Shown piece after piece: positions 33,927 through 40,942 of a DNA stretch of 40,942 nt. This DNA is from an uncultured Pseudomonadota bacterium (GTDB taxonomy: Bacteria > Pseudomonadota > Gammaproteobacteria > Burkholderiales > SG8-39): NCBI GenBank assembly GCA_903829815.1, contig CAIKRR010000084.1, positions 1 through 40,942 of the forward strand, in the 5' to 3' direction. Numbering within the stretch: position 1 is the first letter of the stretch; each line of letters opens with the position of its first letter. The position numbers were made by a program, and so were the translations under genes. The notes beneath the pieces are model-generated. The model was not told the origin of the DNA, made no database searches, and saw only the letters and a list, made by a program, of their open reading frames with translations.

Positions 33927-34253
33927 ATGGACACCAAGACCGATGCACGGGCGTACGATCGTCTCGTCGCCGATTTGCGTCAGACCATCGCCTCGCTCGA
34001 GGCCTATGCGCTGGAGGAGGGTTTTCAGGCCCTGGATGGTGCCACGGCTCAGGCGAGTGCCTTGCGTGGTCAGGCTGATGCGGTGCTGAACGAGGCGCGT
34101 CTGCGCTTGGCGCAGGCACGTGCGCGAGTGGCCGCTGCAGCGGTCGAAGCGCTTGATGGAACCCGCGAAACGATCAGTGGCCACCCCTGGCAGGCAGTGG
34201 GGCTCAGCGCCGTTGCTGGCGTGCTGGTGGGCCTGATGATCGGACGCAGCTAG
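33927..34253 (+). CDS. DUF883 (ElaB/YqjD-like) membrane-anchored protein
   Basis: The 108-residue protein has a long amphipathic helix with Ala-rich heptads (13-85) and a C-terminal membrane anchor HPWQAVGLSAVAGVLVGLMI (86-105) with glycine spacing, then GRS. This is the ElaB/YqjD plan, a family of inner-membrane, ribosome-associated, stress- and stationary-phase-induced proteins in E. coli. TGGAG lies before the ATG at 33927; a longer frame from 33858 lacks family similarity in its extension. A TATAAT-like GATAAT at 33893-33898 may be its -10. The next gene starts directly after its stop. Confidence 0.85.
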   Translation: MDTKTDARAYDRLVADLRQTIASLEAYALEEGFQALDGATAQASALRGQADAVLNEARLRLAQARARVAAAAVEALDGTRETISGHPWQAVGLSAVAGVLVGLMIGRS

Positions 34254-34526
34254 GTGCGCGTCGCCCTGCTGGCGCTGGGTATGGTCGTGTTCGTCATGCT
34301 GGCACTCATGTCCTTGTCGGTGGCGGCAGTGCTTGCCTTGCCGGATGTGCCTCCTGCACAAGCCGCGCTTGCGGTTGGTGCAGTGCATGCATTGCTCGCT
34401 TGGGTGACGCTGCTGTACCTGCGCCGATCGTGGCGTGCGTTGTGTGACCGATCGGTCGCCCGCGCCTGCCTGCTGGGCTGGCGCGTCGTGCGTACTTTCC
34501 TGCGAACCTGTCAGGGGGTCGAATAA
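34254..34526 (+). CDS. Small two-helix membrane protein, YqjE/phage-holin-like
   Basis: The 90-residue protein has two membrane helices (3-28 and 36-56) and a basic C-terminal tail (RRSWRALCDRSVARACLLGWRV). Its GTG start immediately follows the DUF883 stop codon, so it is coupled. In many proteobacteria a DUF883 gene is followed by a YqjE-type holin-superfamily gene, and this matches in position, size and topology, although it is shorter than YqjE. The 3' end overlaps the convergent thioesterase gene by 16 bases. Confidence 0.65.
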   Translation: MRVALLALGMVVFVMLALMSLSVAAVLALPDVPPAQAALAVGAVHALLAWVTLLYLRRSWRALCDRSVARACLLGWRVVRTFLRTCQGVE

Positions 34527-35542
34527 TGTCCCATCCACTCACGCAGATCGTCGGGCAGGTCTGCGTGCCGTCGCATCGGTTGCGGCGCGAGTTCCTCCTG
34601 CGCCAGCAGCAGGCTCTGGGCGCTGCTCATGCGTTGCGCATCGTTGTCCTCAAGTGCCGCACTCTCGCGCTGGTCCTCGTACTGCTGATTGGTCTGGTCA
34701 CTGTCGCCGGGCTTGTCGATATCGCTGTCATGCTCCTCATCGGCCGACTGAAGTCTGGCCTCCATGCCGGCACGAAGGCGTACTTCGCCCGCGCAAGACA
34801 CCACAAAGGACAGCGTGAAGCCGCGGTCATCGAGCGCACTGACCCAGAGGTCGATGTCCAGCGGGTCAGAGAGTCTGCTCACCCGCTCGAATCCGGCTGA
34901 CATCGCGTCGACGGCAAGGCGCCGGCCGCGCTCGCGCAGCAGTCGACCTACGGGCAGGAGCAGCCCGCGTTCGAACCAGTCTTCCTGTGCCTCGGCCAGC
35001 ATTTCGAAATAGCGGGCATAGAAGACGATGCCTGCCGGATCGCAGTGCGAGGTCCGTACCGTGAGTCGGGTGCGATGGGCGGTGACTGGCACCGGGCCCG
35101 CCGGCAGCAGCGGATCGACACTGCTCGCGGGCGGGGTGAGGCGTTCGGCCTCGAGCAGGGGCAGCAACTGGGCCGGAATGGCAATCGCGCGGTAGTTCTC
35201 CAAGGAGATGAAGACCAGGCGATGCCGGATGGTGAAACGGGGCTCGCCGTTGCAATGGCCGGTTGCGCGAACCACCAGGGAGCTTCGACCGAGGGTTTCC
35301 ACGCCGATCTGGACACTCAGGCGCTCGCCCAGTTGAGAGGGCGAGTTGATTTCGAGTCGGGTGTTGACCACCGGCAGACCCAGGCGATCCTTGAGATGGA
35401 AGGCATGGAAGTCAACATCCATGCGCTCGCGAAACCAGGCTTCGACCAGATTGTTCATCGCCTCCATGTAGCGCGGAAAGTGCATGTTTCCCGCCGTGTC
35501 GCATTGCGAGAAACCCGGCGTCAGCGCCATCGAGAAGGGCAT
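34511..35542 (-). CDS. Double-hotdog acyl-CoA thioesterase with acidic tail
   Basis: The 343-residue protein holds two 4-hydroxybenzoyl-CoA-thioesterase-type hotdog domains in tandem. The first (1-130) has FSQCDTAGNMHFPRYMEA with Asp15. The second (150-265) has TSHCDPAGIVFYARYFEM with Asp168, the canonical catalytic-aspartate motif. An acidic, probably disordered tail of about 75 residues follows (EEHDSDIDKPGDSD onward). Hotdog thioesterases are often single-domain oligomers, so a fused pair is notable. It begins 4 bases after the Fe-S subunit stop, so it belongs to the Mo-hydroxylase operon and may hydrolyse an aromatic acyl-CoA. The ATG at 35542 or 35530 is possible; both have weak ribosome sites. 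Confidence 0.82.
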   Translation of the reverse strand: MPFSMALTPGFSQCDTAGNMHFPRYMEAMNNLVEAWFRERMDVDFHAFHLKDRLGLPVVNTRLEINSPSQLGERLSVQIGVETLGRSSLVVRATGHCNGEPRFTIRHRLVFISLENYRAIAIPAQLLPLLEAERLTPPASSVDPLLPAGPVPVTAHRTRLTVRTSHCDPAGIVFYARYFEMLAEAQEDWFERGLLLPVGRLLRERGRRLAVDAMSAGFERVSRLSDPLDIDLWVSALDDRGFTLSFVVSCAGEVRLRAGMEARLQSADEEHDSDIDKPGDSDQTNQQYEDQRESAALEDNDAQRMSSAQSLLLAQEELAPQPMRRHADLPDDLREWMGHYSTP

Positions 35543-35546
35543 CGGC

Positions 35547-36098
35547 TTATTCCGGCAACGCGCCTGCAGGCAAGGGCATGGGGCCCAGTGCGGCTGCCGC
35601 CATCACTGCGTTGACGATGCCTGTGTAGCCGGTGCAGCGGCAGACCGCAGCCGACATCGCTTCACGCACCTCGCCCTCGTCGGGGTTCGCATGTGTATGC
35701 AGAAAGTCGATGGCCGTCATCAGCATACCCGGCGTGCAAAAACCGCACTGCAGGGCATGATGCTCGTGGAAGCACTGTTGCAAGGGGTGCAGTTGTTCTC
35801 CGCTGGCCAATCCCTCGACGGTCACGATGCGTGCGCCGCTGGCTTGAACCGCCAGCAGGGTGCAGGTGCGCGATGCCTGACCGTCCAGCAAAACGGTGCA
35901 GGCGCCGCAGATGCCATGTTCACAGCCGGCGTGGGTGCCGGTGAGGCCCAGATCTTCACGCAGAAAGTCGACCAGCAATCGTCTGGGTTCGCAGCGACCG
36001 TGACGAGTCTTGCCATTGACGATGAGGCTGACTGCCACCTCATCAATGGGTGCGTCGATGTCGGTGGCGCTTGTGCTGTGGGGGAGTACGGTGCTCAT
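35547..36098 (-). CDS. Xanthine-oxidase family (2Fe-2S) small subunit (CoxS-like)
   Basis: The 183-residue protein has the plant-type 2Fe-2S cluster C59-x4-C64-x2-C67 and C79 (AGCEHGICGACTVLLDG). The second, helical-domain cluster is C118-x2-C121 and C153-x-C155 (CGFCTPGM, CRCTGY). It transfers electrons from the molybdenum centre to FAD. It lies 19 bases after the FAD-subunit gene. N-terminal residues 1-20 are an extension. There is no Tat signal, so the complex is cytoplasmic. It pairs with the large subunit encoded divergently. Confidence 0.93.
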   Translation of the reverse strand: MSTVLPHSTSATDIDAPIDEVAVSLIVNGKTRHGRCEPRRLLVDFLREDLGLTGTHAGCEHGICGACTVLLDGQASRTCTLLAVQASGARIVTVEGLASGEQLHPLQQCFHEHHALQCGFCTPGMLMTAIDFLHTHANPDEGEVREAMSAAVCRCTGYTGIVNAVMAAAALGPMPLPAGALPE

Positions 36099-36117
36099 GG
36101 CGATGTCCGTTAGTAGT

Positions 36118-36987
36118 TCACGCAGTCGCTGCGATGGGGGCGGTGGTGCGTGTCAGGGTGCGCTCCAGGAGCGTCCCGAGAATGTGCCGCCGATAGTCGG
36201 CTGAGCCGTTGGCGTCGCCGACCGGGTCGACCGAGGCCGCGGCTTGGGCAGCGGCGTGCGCGATCGCATCGGCTGAGAGTCCCTCGCGCTCGAGGATCGC
36301 TTCTGCCGCGACCAGACGTTGGGGTATCTGCCCGACGCCCGAGGCTCCCAACCGGACCTGCTGACCGCCTGCAGCGTTCGGTTCGATCGATACGGCCACC
36401 GCCACGATGGCAAAGTCGCCATGACGCCGAGCGTACTCCTCAAAGCCGTGGCGACTGCCAGGCGCCACGGCTGGCACGTGCACCTCGGTGAGAATCTCGT
36501 CGGCTCCGATACGTGTCGTGAACATCGAGTCGAAGAGCTCTCCGGCGGCAATCATTCGCGAGCCGGCACGGCCTTCGACGCGAACGCTGCCTTCGCAAGT
36601 GACGAGGATCAGCGGCAGTTCGGCGGCCGGGTCGGCATGGGCGATCGAGCCGCCGATGGTGCCGCGCGAGCGGGTCGGCAGATGCCCGACCCAGCGCAAA
36701 GCCTCGCGCAACAAGGGCGCGCGGCGGGCAATGATCGGCGAATCCTCGACCGCCCGCTGGCGGGTCATGGCGCCGATGACAATCGGATCGCCATCGCCAA
36801 TGCCTGACAGGTGGGGAATGCGGGCCAGATCAATCAGCGCGCGTGGCTCCACCAGCCTGAAGTTGAGCATCGGCACCAGACTCTGACCACCGGCCAGCAG
36901 TCGTGCATCGCCGGCATAGTGGGCCAGCAGATCGAGCGCCTCGGGGATCGACCCCGGTGCGTGGTAATGGAATCGGGGCGGCTTCAT
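36118..36987 (-). CDS. Xanthine-oxidase family FAD-binding subunit (CoxM-like)
   Basis: The 289-residue protein has the two FAD motifs LLAGGQSLVPMLNFR (about 31-45) and TIGGSIAHADPAAELP (about 109-124). The PCMH-type domain and the C-terminal CO-dehydrogenase flavoprotein domain are present. It accepts electrons from the Fe-S subunit. The ATG at 36987 matches the conserved N-terminus MKPPRFHYHAP. A TATAAT on the minus strand lies 28 bases upstream. It is first in the leftward operon FAD subunit, Fe-S subunit, thioesterase. Confidence 0.92.
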   Translation of the reverse strand: MKPPRFHYHAPGSIPEALDLLAHYAGDARLLAGGQSLVPMLNFRLVEPRALIDLARIPHLSGIGDGDPIVIGAMTRQRAVEDSPIIARRAPLLREALRWVGHLPTRSRGTIGGSIAHADPAAELPLILVTCEGSVRVEGRAGSRMIAAGELFDSMFTTRIGADEILTEVHVPAVAPGSRHGFEEYARRHGDFAIVAVAVSIEPNAAGGQQVRLGASGVGQIPQRLVAAEAILEREGLSADAIAHAAAQAAASVDPVGDANGSADYRRHILGTLLERTLTRTTAPIAATA

Positions 36988-37015
36988 TCGTGTTGGGGCT
37001 CGTGACGGAGTGCAG

Positions 37016-37023
37016 ATTATACT
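37016..37023. promoter_or_regulatory. Candidate shared -10 region between Mo-hydroxylase operons
   Basis: In the 45-bp divergent gap, ATTATA (37016-37021) reads TATAAT on the minus strand, 28 bases before the FAD-subunit ATG. The overlapping TATACT (37018-37023) could serve the rightward large-subunit gene, but would leave almost no leader before the TTG at 37033. No good -35 is visible. Confidence 0.4.
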
Positions 37024-37032
37024 GGCGGGCTG

Positions 37033-39447
37033 TTGCACTGCGAGACGACCTTGACCGCTCACTTCACATTCGAGCCCGATGCCGGGCGCCCCTTTGTTGG
37101 CCAATCGATTCCTCGTCGGGAAGACCGGCGTCTTCTGACGGGCCGTGGCCAATACATCAATGACCTGGTGCTGCCCGGGATGCTGCACGTGGCGTTCGTG
37201 CGAAGCCCTGTGGCGCATGCGCGCATTCGCGGCGTTGACCTGAGCCGTGCGGTGGCCGCCCCTGGCGTGCACCTCGCGCTCTGTGGTGCGGATCTGTTGC
37301 GCTCATTACCCCCGGTTCAGGATCAGCAGTTGCCGTTGCCGGCCAAGTGGAAGACCAGTGTCGCGCACAAGATCTTCGACCCGCGCCAGCCACTGCTTGC
37401 GATCGACCGGGTGCGCCATGTGGGCGAGGCGGTGGCCGTCATCGTTGCCGACAGTCGCTACCTGGCTGAGGACGCCGCCGAGCGGGTCGTGCTTGACCTC
37501 GAAGCGCTGCCGCCGATGGTCGACCCCGAGGCTGCTCTGGCGCCCGGTGCAACGGTCATTCATGAACGCACCGATTCCAATCAACTGGCCGAATTCGCGA
37601 TTGCAAAGGGCGATGTCGATACTGCTCTGGCAGCAGCGCCGCATCGCCTGCAGCGACGCATCCGTCACCATCGCTATGCGGCGGTGCCGATGGAGTGTCG
37701 CGGCGTGGTTGCGCAGCACGAGGTGCGTACCGACAGTTACACCATCTGGTCGTCGACCCAGGTGGTGCATTGGCTGCGCAAGGAAGCCGCTCTTACCTTG
37801 GGCATTGCCGAAGCGCGCATTCATTGCATCGCCCCCGATGTGGGTGGCGGATTTGGTGGCAAGGGCCACGTCTACCCCGAAGATCTTCTCATTCCCTTTC
37901 TGGCACGCCAGGTGGGGCGACCGGTGAAGTGGATCGAAGACCGTCGTGAGCACCTGCAGAGTTCCTGTCATTCGCGCGACCAGATTCACGACATCGATAT
38001 CGGTTTCGATGGCACCGGTCGTGTCCTTGCCTTTCGCGATGCCTTCATCATGGATTGTGGGGCCTGGAATCCCGTGGGCGTGGGTATTCCGTACAACACT
38101 GCCTCGCACATGTGCGGCCCCTACCAGGTGCCAGCCGCTGCCATCAGCGCGCGCGTCGTGGCGACCAACAAGGTGCCCAATGCGCCTTACCGCGGTGCCG
38201 GTCGCCCCGAGGCTGCACAAGTCATGGAGCGCATGATGGACCTCATCGCGCGCACCCTGTCGCTCGAGCCTGCCGAGGTCCGTCGTCGCAACATGGTGCG
38301 CCCTGATCAGATGCCCTGGCCGGTGCACCTGCCCTACCGCGATGGGGTGACGATACGCTACGACGGCGGAGACTATCCCGGCGCGCTCGACAAGGCGATC
38401 GAAGCCGTGGGCGGTCTGGAGGCTTTCCGGCGCGAACAGCGTGAGGCGCGTGCTGCCGGCCGATTCATCGGTCTGGGTGTGGGCTCTTACACTGAAGGCA
38501 CCGGGGTCGGGCCCTTCGAGGGGGCCACCGTGCGTATCGATCCGACGGGCCGGATCTATGTCAGCGCCGGCTCCTGCCCGCAGGGCCAGGGCATGGAGAC
38601 CATCTTTTCCCAGATCACGGCCGATCAGTGGAAGGTCAAGCCCGACGATGTGATCATGGCGCTGGCCGATACCGGCGCGATATCGATGGGCTTTGGCACG
38701 GTGGCCAGTCGCTCGACGGTGAACCTGTCAGGGGCCATCCACGACGCCAGTGCGCGTCTGCGGCGCAAGGTCTTTGCCATCGCCGCGAACATGCTCGAGT
38801 GTGCCGATGGCGATCTCGAGTTGCGTGATGGCGGTGTCGGGATCATCGGGGTTTCGGGCAAGACGGTCAGCCTGGCCGATGTGGCGCGTGCCTCGCGTCC
38901 AGGCTGGGATCATCGTCGGCCCGAGGGCATGGACGCAGGGCTCGAGGAGACGTTCTACTGGGAACCCGCAACGGTCACCTGGTCGTATGCCTCGCATGCG
39001 GCGGTGGTCGAAGTCGACCCCGACCTGGGCCGCGTACGCATCCTGCGTTATGCCATCGCGCATGATTGCGGGGTGGTGGTCAATCCGATGCTCGCCGAAG
39101 GCCAGATCATCGGTGGCGCCGTGCAGGGTATCGGCGGTGGGCTCATGGAAGACCTTCCGTATGACAGCGAAGGTCAGTTGCTGGCGGGTTCCTTCATGGA
39201 CTATCTGCTGCCGACCGCCAGTGATGTTCCGGCGATTACCGTGATCCATCAGGAGACCCCGTCGCCGCTCAACCCGCTCGGTGTGAAAGGCTTGGGGGAG
39301 GGGGGGGCGATTGCGCCGCCCGTGACGCTCGCCAACGCGGTCTGCGACGCCCTGGCCGAATACGGGATCGAGTTGAACGACACCCCGATCAGGCCACAGG
39401 ATCTGTGGCAGCAGATTCGGGCAGCGCGCGCCGGTGCGACTCACTGA
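37033..39447 (+). CDS. Molybdopterin large subunit, CoxL form II-like hydroxylase
   Basis: The 804-residue catalytic subunit of the xanthine-oxidase family has MPT-binding GGGFGGK (271-277), the active-site loop PYRGAGR (385-391) and the catalytic glutamate in GLGEGG (Glu756). True CO dehydrogenase (form I) has AYRCSFR with the copper-binding cysteine. The RGAGR loop marks form II, whose members hydroxylate other carbon centres, often heteroaromatics or CoA thioesters. CO oxidation is therefore unlikely. The start is a TTG at 37033 (GGCGGG upstream); a TTG at 37051 is possible. The partner subunits are on the opposite strand, 45 bp away. It overlaps the CoA-transferase A gene. Confidence 0.9.
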   Translation: MHCETTLTAHFTFEPDAGRPFVGQSIPRREDRRLLTGRGQYINDLVLPGMLHVAFVRSPVAHARIRGVDLSRAVAAPGVHLALCGADLLRSLPPVQDQQLPLPAKWKTSVAHKIFDPRQPLLAIDRVRHVGEAVAVIVADSRYLAEDAAERVVLDLEALPPMVDPEAALAPGATVIHERTDSNQLAEFAIAKGDVDTALAAAPHRLQRRIRHHRYAAVPMECRGVVAQHEVRTDSYTIWSSTQVVHWLRKEAALTLGIAEARIHCIAPDVGGGFGGKGHVYPEDLLIPFLARQVGRPVKWIEDRREHLQSSCHSRDQIHDIDIGFDGTGRVLAFRDAFIMDCGAWNPVGVGIPYNTASHMCGPYQVPAAAISARVVATNKVPNAPYRGAGRPEAAQVMERMMDLIARTLSLEPAEVRRRNMVRPDQMPWPVHLPYRDGVTIRYDGGDYPGALDKAIEAVGGLEAFRREQREARAAGRFIGLGVGSYTEGTGVGPFEGATVRIDPTGRIYVSAGSCPQGQGMETIFSQITADQWKVKPDDVIMALADTGAISMGFGTVASRSTVNLSGAIHDASARLRRKVFAIAANMLECADGDLELRDGGVGIIGVSGKTVSLADVARASRPGWDHRRPEGMDAGLEETFYWEPATVTWSYASHAAVVEVDPDLGRVRILRYAIAHDCGVVVNPMLAEGQIIGGAVQGIGGGLMEDLPYDSEGQLLAGSFMDYLLPTASDVPAITVIHQETPSPLNPLGVKGLGEGGAIAPPVTLANAVCDALAEYGIELNDTPIRPQDLWQQIRAARAGATH
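39294..39307 (+). repeat. G5-A-G8 tract at the catalytic-glutamate codon
   Basis: Five G, one A and eight G in a row (39294-39298, 39299, 39300-39307) encode Gly-Glu-Gly-Gly of the Mo-enzyme active site. The reading frame is intact. Runs of eight G are prone to slippage, which here would truncate the protein near its end. Confidence 0.7.
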
Positions 39448-40306
39448 TCTTCGTTCGCTTGCTGCGCGCATCGGCAATGGCCAATGCGTGGCTGTCCCGT
39501 CCGATGTGGGCGGGGTGTCCATGGCGGCTACCCGAGCGCTGGTGCGCCAGGGCGTGCGAGACCTGCATCTCGTAGGAGTTCCGACCTCGGGTCTGCAGGC
39601 CGATGTGCTCATCGGTGCGGGTTGCGTGCGGCTGATCGAGGCGTCGGCCGTGAGCCTTGGCGAGTTGGGTCTGGCACCTCGGTTCACGGCCGCGATACGC
39701 AACCGTGTGATCGAGATGCGTGATGCCACCTGCCCGGCCGTGCATGCCGGACTCGTGGCTGGCGAGAAGGGCGTGCCCTTCATGGCGATGCGCGGGCTGA
39801 TCGGATCGGATCTGCTGCGTTCGCGTCCCGACTGGAAGGTCATTGACAATCCCTGTGCCGATGCGCCTGATCCCATCGTACTCATCGCGGCGATACGCCC
39901 TGATGTGGCCCTCATGCATGTGCCGCTGGCCGATCGCGAGGGCAATGTGTGGGTCGGCATGCGGCGCGAGTTGTTGGTGATGGCGCACGCGGCCCGCACC
40001 ACGCTGGTGACGGCCGAACGGCTCTCCGATACCAGCCTGCTTGCCGATCCGCTGCTGGCGCCCGCGGTCATTCCCTCGCTCTATGTGAGCGCGGTGGCGA
40101 TGGCGCCGCAGGGCGCGGCCCCGATCGGGCTCTACGGCGAGTATCCCGCAGACGAGAGCACGCTGGCCGACTATGCGCGCGAAGCGCGCAGCGTCGAGGG
40201 CTTCGAGGGCTGGCTCGCGCGCTACCTCGCCGTGCACGCCGCGGCCGATGCCCCTGCGCTTGAATCGGGGGTCTTGCACCCTGCCCAGGGGCCGACGCTT
40301 GGCTGA
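39434..40306 (+). CDS. CoA-transferase subunit A (glutaconate CoA-transferase-like)
   Basis: The 290-residue protein has family I CoA-transferase features: GQCVAVPSDVGGVSMAA near the N-terminus, DLHLVGVPTSGLQADVLIGAG, GEKGVPFMAMRGLIGSDLLR, and PDVALMHVPLADREGNVWVG. The layout matches the alpha subunit of GctA/IpdA-type enzymes. It would activate or deactivate an acid by CoA exchange with subunit B. The GTG start overlaps the end of the large-subunit gene by 14 bases, so it is translationally coupled. With the thioesterase on the other arm, it suggests the Mo-enzyme works on a CoA thioester. Confidence 0.85.
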   Translation: MRLTDLRSLAARIGNGQCVAVPSDVGGVSMAATRALVRQGVRDLHLVGVPTSGLQADVLIGAGCVRLIEASAVSLGELGLAPRFTAAIRNRVIEMRDATCPAVHAGLVAGEKGVPFMAMRGLIGSDLLRSRPDWKVIDNPCADAPDPIVLIAAIRPDVALMHVPLADREGNVWVGMRRELLVMAHAARTTLVTAERLSDTSLLADPLLAPAVIPSLYVSAVAMAPQGAAPIGLYGEYPADESTLADYAREARSVEGFEGWLARYLAVHAAADAPALESGVLHPAQGPTLG

Positions 40307-40942
40307 GACGCTCTCCAGTGCGTTCCTTGCGCACGCGCTGTCGCACCTGCTCGCTGGCAGCCCGACCGTGGGTATTGGCGCAAATTCGCCGATACCCGCG
40401 GCAGCCGCCCTGCTTGCCCAGCGTCGAGAGCCAGCCATGCAGGTCACCATTCTGGGCAGTCCGCGCCACAACCCGTACACCAACGGCGGGGCCGAGCTGT
40501 TTGATTTTGCCGCCGAGGGGCGCCTGGAGAGTTTCGTGCTCGGTGCCTTGCAGATCGACGGGGCTGCCAACCTCAATCTGGTGTCGATCGGGGACTACCG
40601 CTCACCCAAGGTGCGCTACCCCGGTTCGTTTGGCTCCGGTCTGCTCTACTACGTGGTGCCACGAGTGATTGTCTTTCGCGAGGATCACAGTACGCGAGCG
40701 CTGGTCGAGCGCGTCGATTTCATCAGTGCCACCGGTTCGAGTGCACCGGGCGTGCATCGGCCCGGTGGGCCTGCCTGGCTGCTCACCGGCAAGGCGGCTT
40801 TCCGCTTCGATCGGTCGCGCGCGCGGTTCCTGCTTCACAGCCTGCACCCGGGCTTTGACGAGGCGGACGTGAGGGCAAGCACCGGCTTTGCCTTTGATTG
40901 CGAGGAGATACCGGTGCCGATCACGGCGTCGCCCGCATCACA
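40299..40942 (+). CDS. CoA-transferase subunit B, 3' truncated by the window
   Basis: The frame opens at TTG 40299, overlapping the subunit A stop by 8 bases, and runs off the window after about 214 codons. Recognisable beta-subunit (GctB/IpdB-like) stretches are LQIDGAANLNLVSIGDY (about residues 85-101), KVRYPGSFGSGL, VVPRVIVFREDHSTRALVERVDF and FRFDRSRARFLLHSLHPG. Position and coupling make it the partner of the A subunit. The C-terminus is not visible. Confidence 0.82.
   Translation, partial: MAETLSSAFLAHALSHLLAGSPTVGIGANSPIPAAAALLAQRREPAMQVTILGSPRHNPYTNGGAELFDFAAEGRLESFVLGALQIDGAANLNLVSIGDYRSPKVRYPGSFGSGLLYYVVPRVIVFREDHSTRALVERVDFISATGSSAPGVHRPGGPAWLLTGKAAFRFDRSRARFLLHSLHPGFDEADVRASTGFAFDCEEIPVPITASPAS

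Noticed and set aside
39294-39307. G-quadruplex
   Set aside because: There are only two long G runs separated by one base, so a four-strand intramolecular quadruplex is not well supported.
37033-39447. Carbon monoxide dehydrogenase (form I CoxL)
   Set aside because: The active-site loop is PYRGAGR, not the copper-binding AYRCSFR, and the cox accessory genes are absent. Only a form II-like hydroxylase is supported.
38728-40071. 447-codon minus-strand frame opposite the Mo large subunit and CoA-transferase
   Set aside because: It is a shadow of the two plus-strand genes, with no recognisable domain.

Overview
The window is about 41 kb of GC-rich DNA, densely packed with genes on both strands. 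The gene content fits a betaproteobacterium of the Burkholderiales type. Four stand-alone periplasmic binding proteins of the Bug/TctC family, a multi-gene branched-chain-amino-acid-type ABC operon and many small catabolic operons are characteristic of that group. A clear bchC (bacteriochlorophyllide a dehydrogenase) suggests that the organism, or its recent ancestor, is an anoxygenic phototroph. No other photosynthesis gene lies in the window. I see no rRNA, tRNA, CRISPR array, insertion sequence or phage gene, and no recognisable transcription regulator gene.

Layout. 1-4.4 kb: a cysteine-free 1168-residue protein built of about 13 repeats, followed tail-to-tail by an FkbM-type methyltransferase. 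4.6-7.6 kb: bchC with a translationally coupled small membrane protein, divergent by only 20 bp from an alpha/beta hydrolase fused to about eight membrane segments. 7.6-10.6 kb (minus strand): an operon of a VOC protein, a Tat-exported thiamine-diphosphate enzyme and a c-type cytochrome, closed by a good intrinsic terminator. 10.9-13.1 kb: an exported Sel1-repeat protein.

13.2-19.7 kb: one operon of a Bug binding protein, an ABC binding protein, LivH-, LivM-, LivG- and LivF-like subunits and a COG3618-type amidohydrolase. 19.7-24.3 kb: a minus-strand Bug protein divergent from an operon of alpha/beta hydrolase, Bug protein, isochorismatase-fold amidohydrolase and polysaccharide-deacetylase-fold protein. 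That set looks suited to opening and trimming a cyclic or linear amide. 24.3-27.0 kb: a zinc alcohol dehydrogenase, an RraA-type aldolase and a MetE-like zinc protein. 27.2-32.8 kb: an operon of CocE/NonD hydrolase, Bug protein and FAD monooxygenase, meeting a second (PheA/TfdB-type) FAD monooxygenase.

32.9-34.5 kb: an MscS channel and a DUF883/YqjE-like pair. 34.5-40.9 kb: a molybdenum hydroxylase locus. The Fe-S and FAD subunits run leftward with a double-hotdog thioesterase, and the large subunit runs rightward with a two-subunit CoA-transferase (the B subunit is cut by the window end).

Taken together, most of the window is an uptake-and-catabolism island for organic acids, amides and aromatic or heteroaromatic compounds. 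Each operon carries its own binding protein. Substrates cannot be fixed from sequence alone. The least familiar units are the periplasmic thiamine-diphosphate enzyme with its cytochrome, the split Mo-hydroxylase/thioesterase/CoA-transferase locus, the orphan bchC pair, and the ABC ATPase with a degenerate signature motif.
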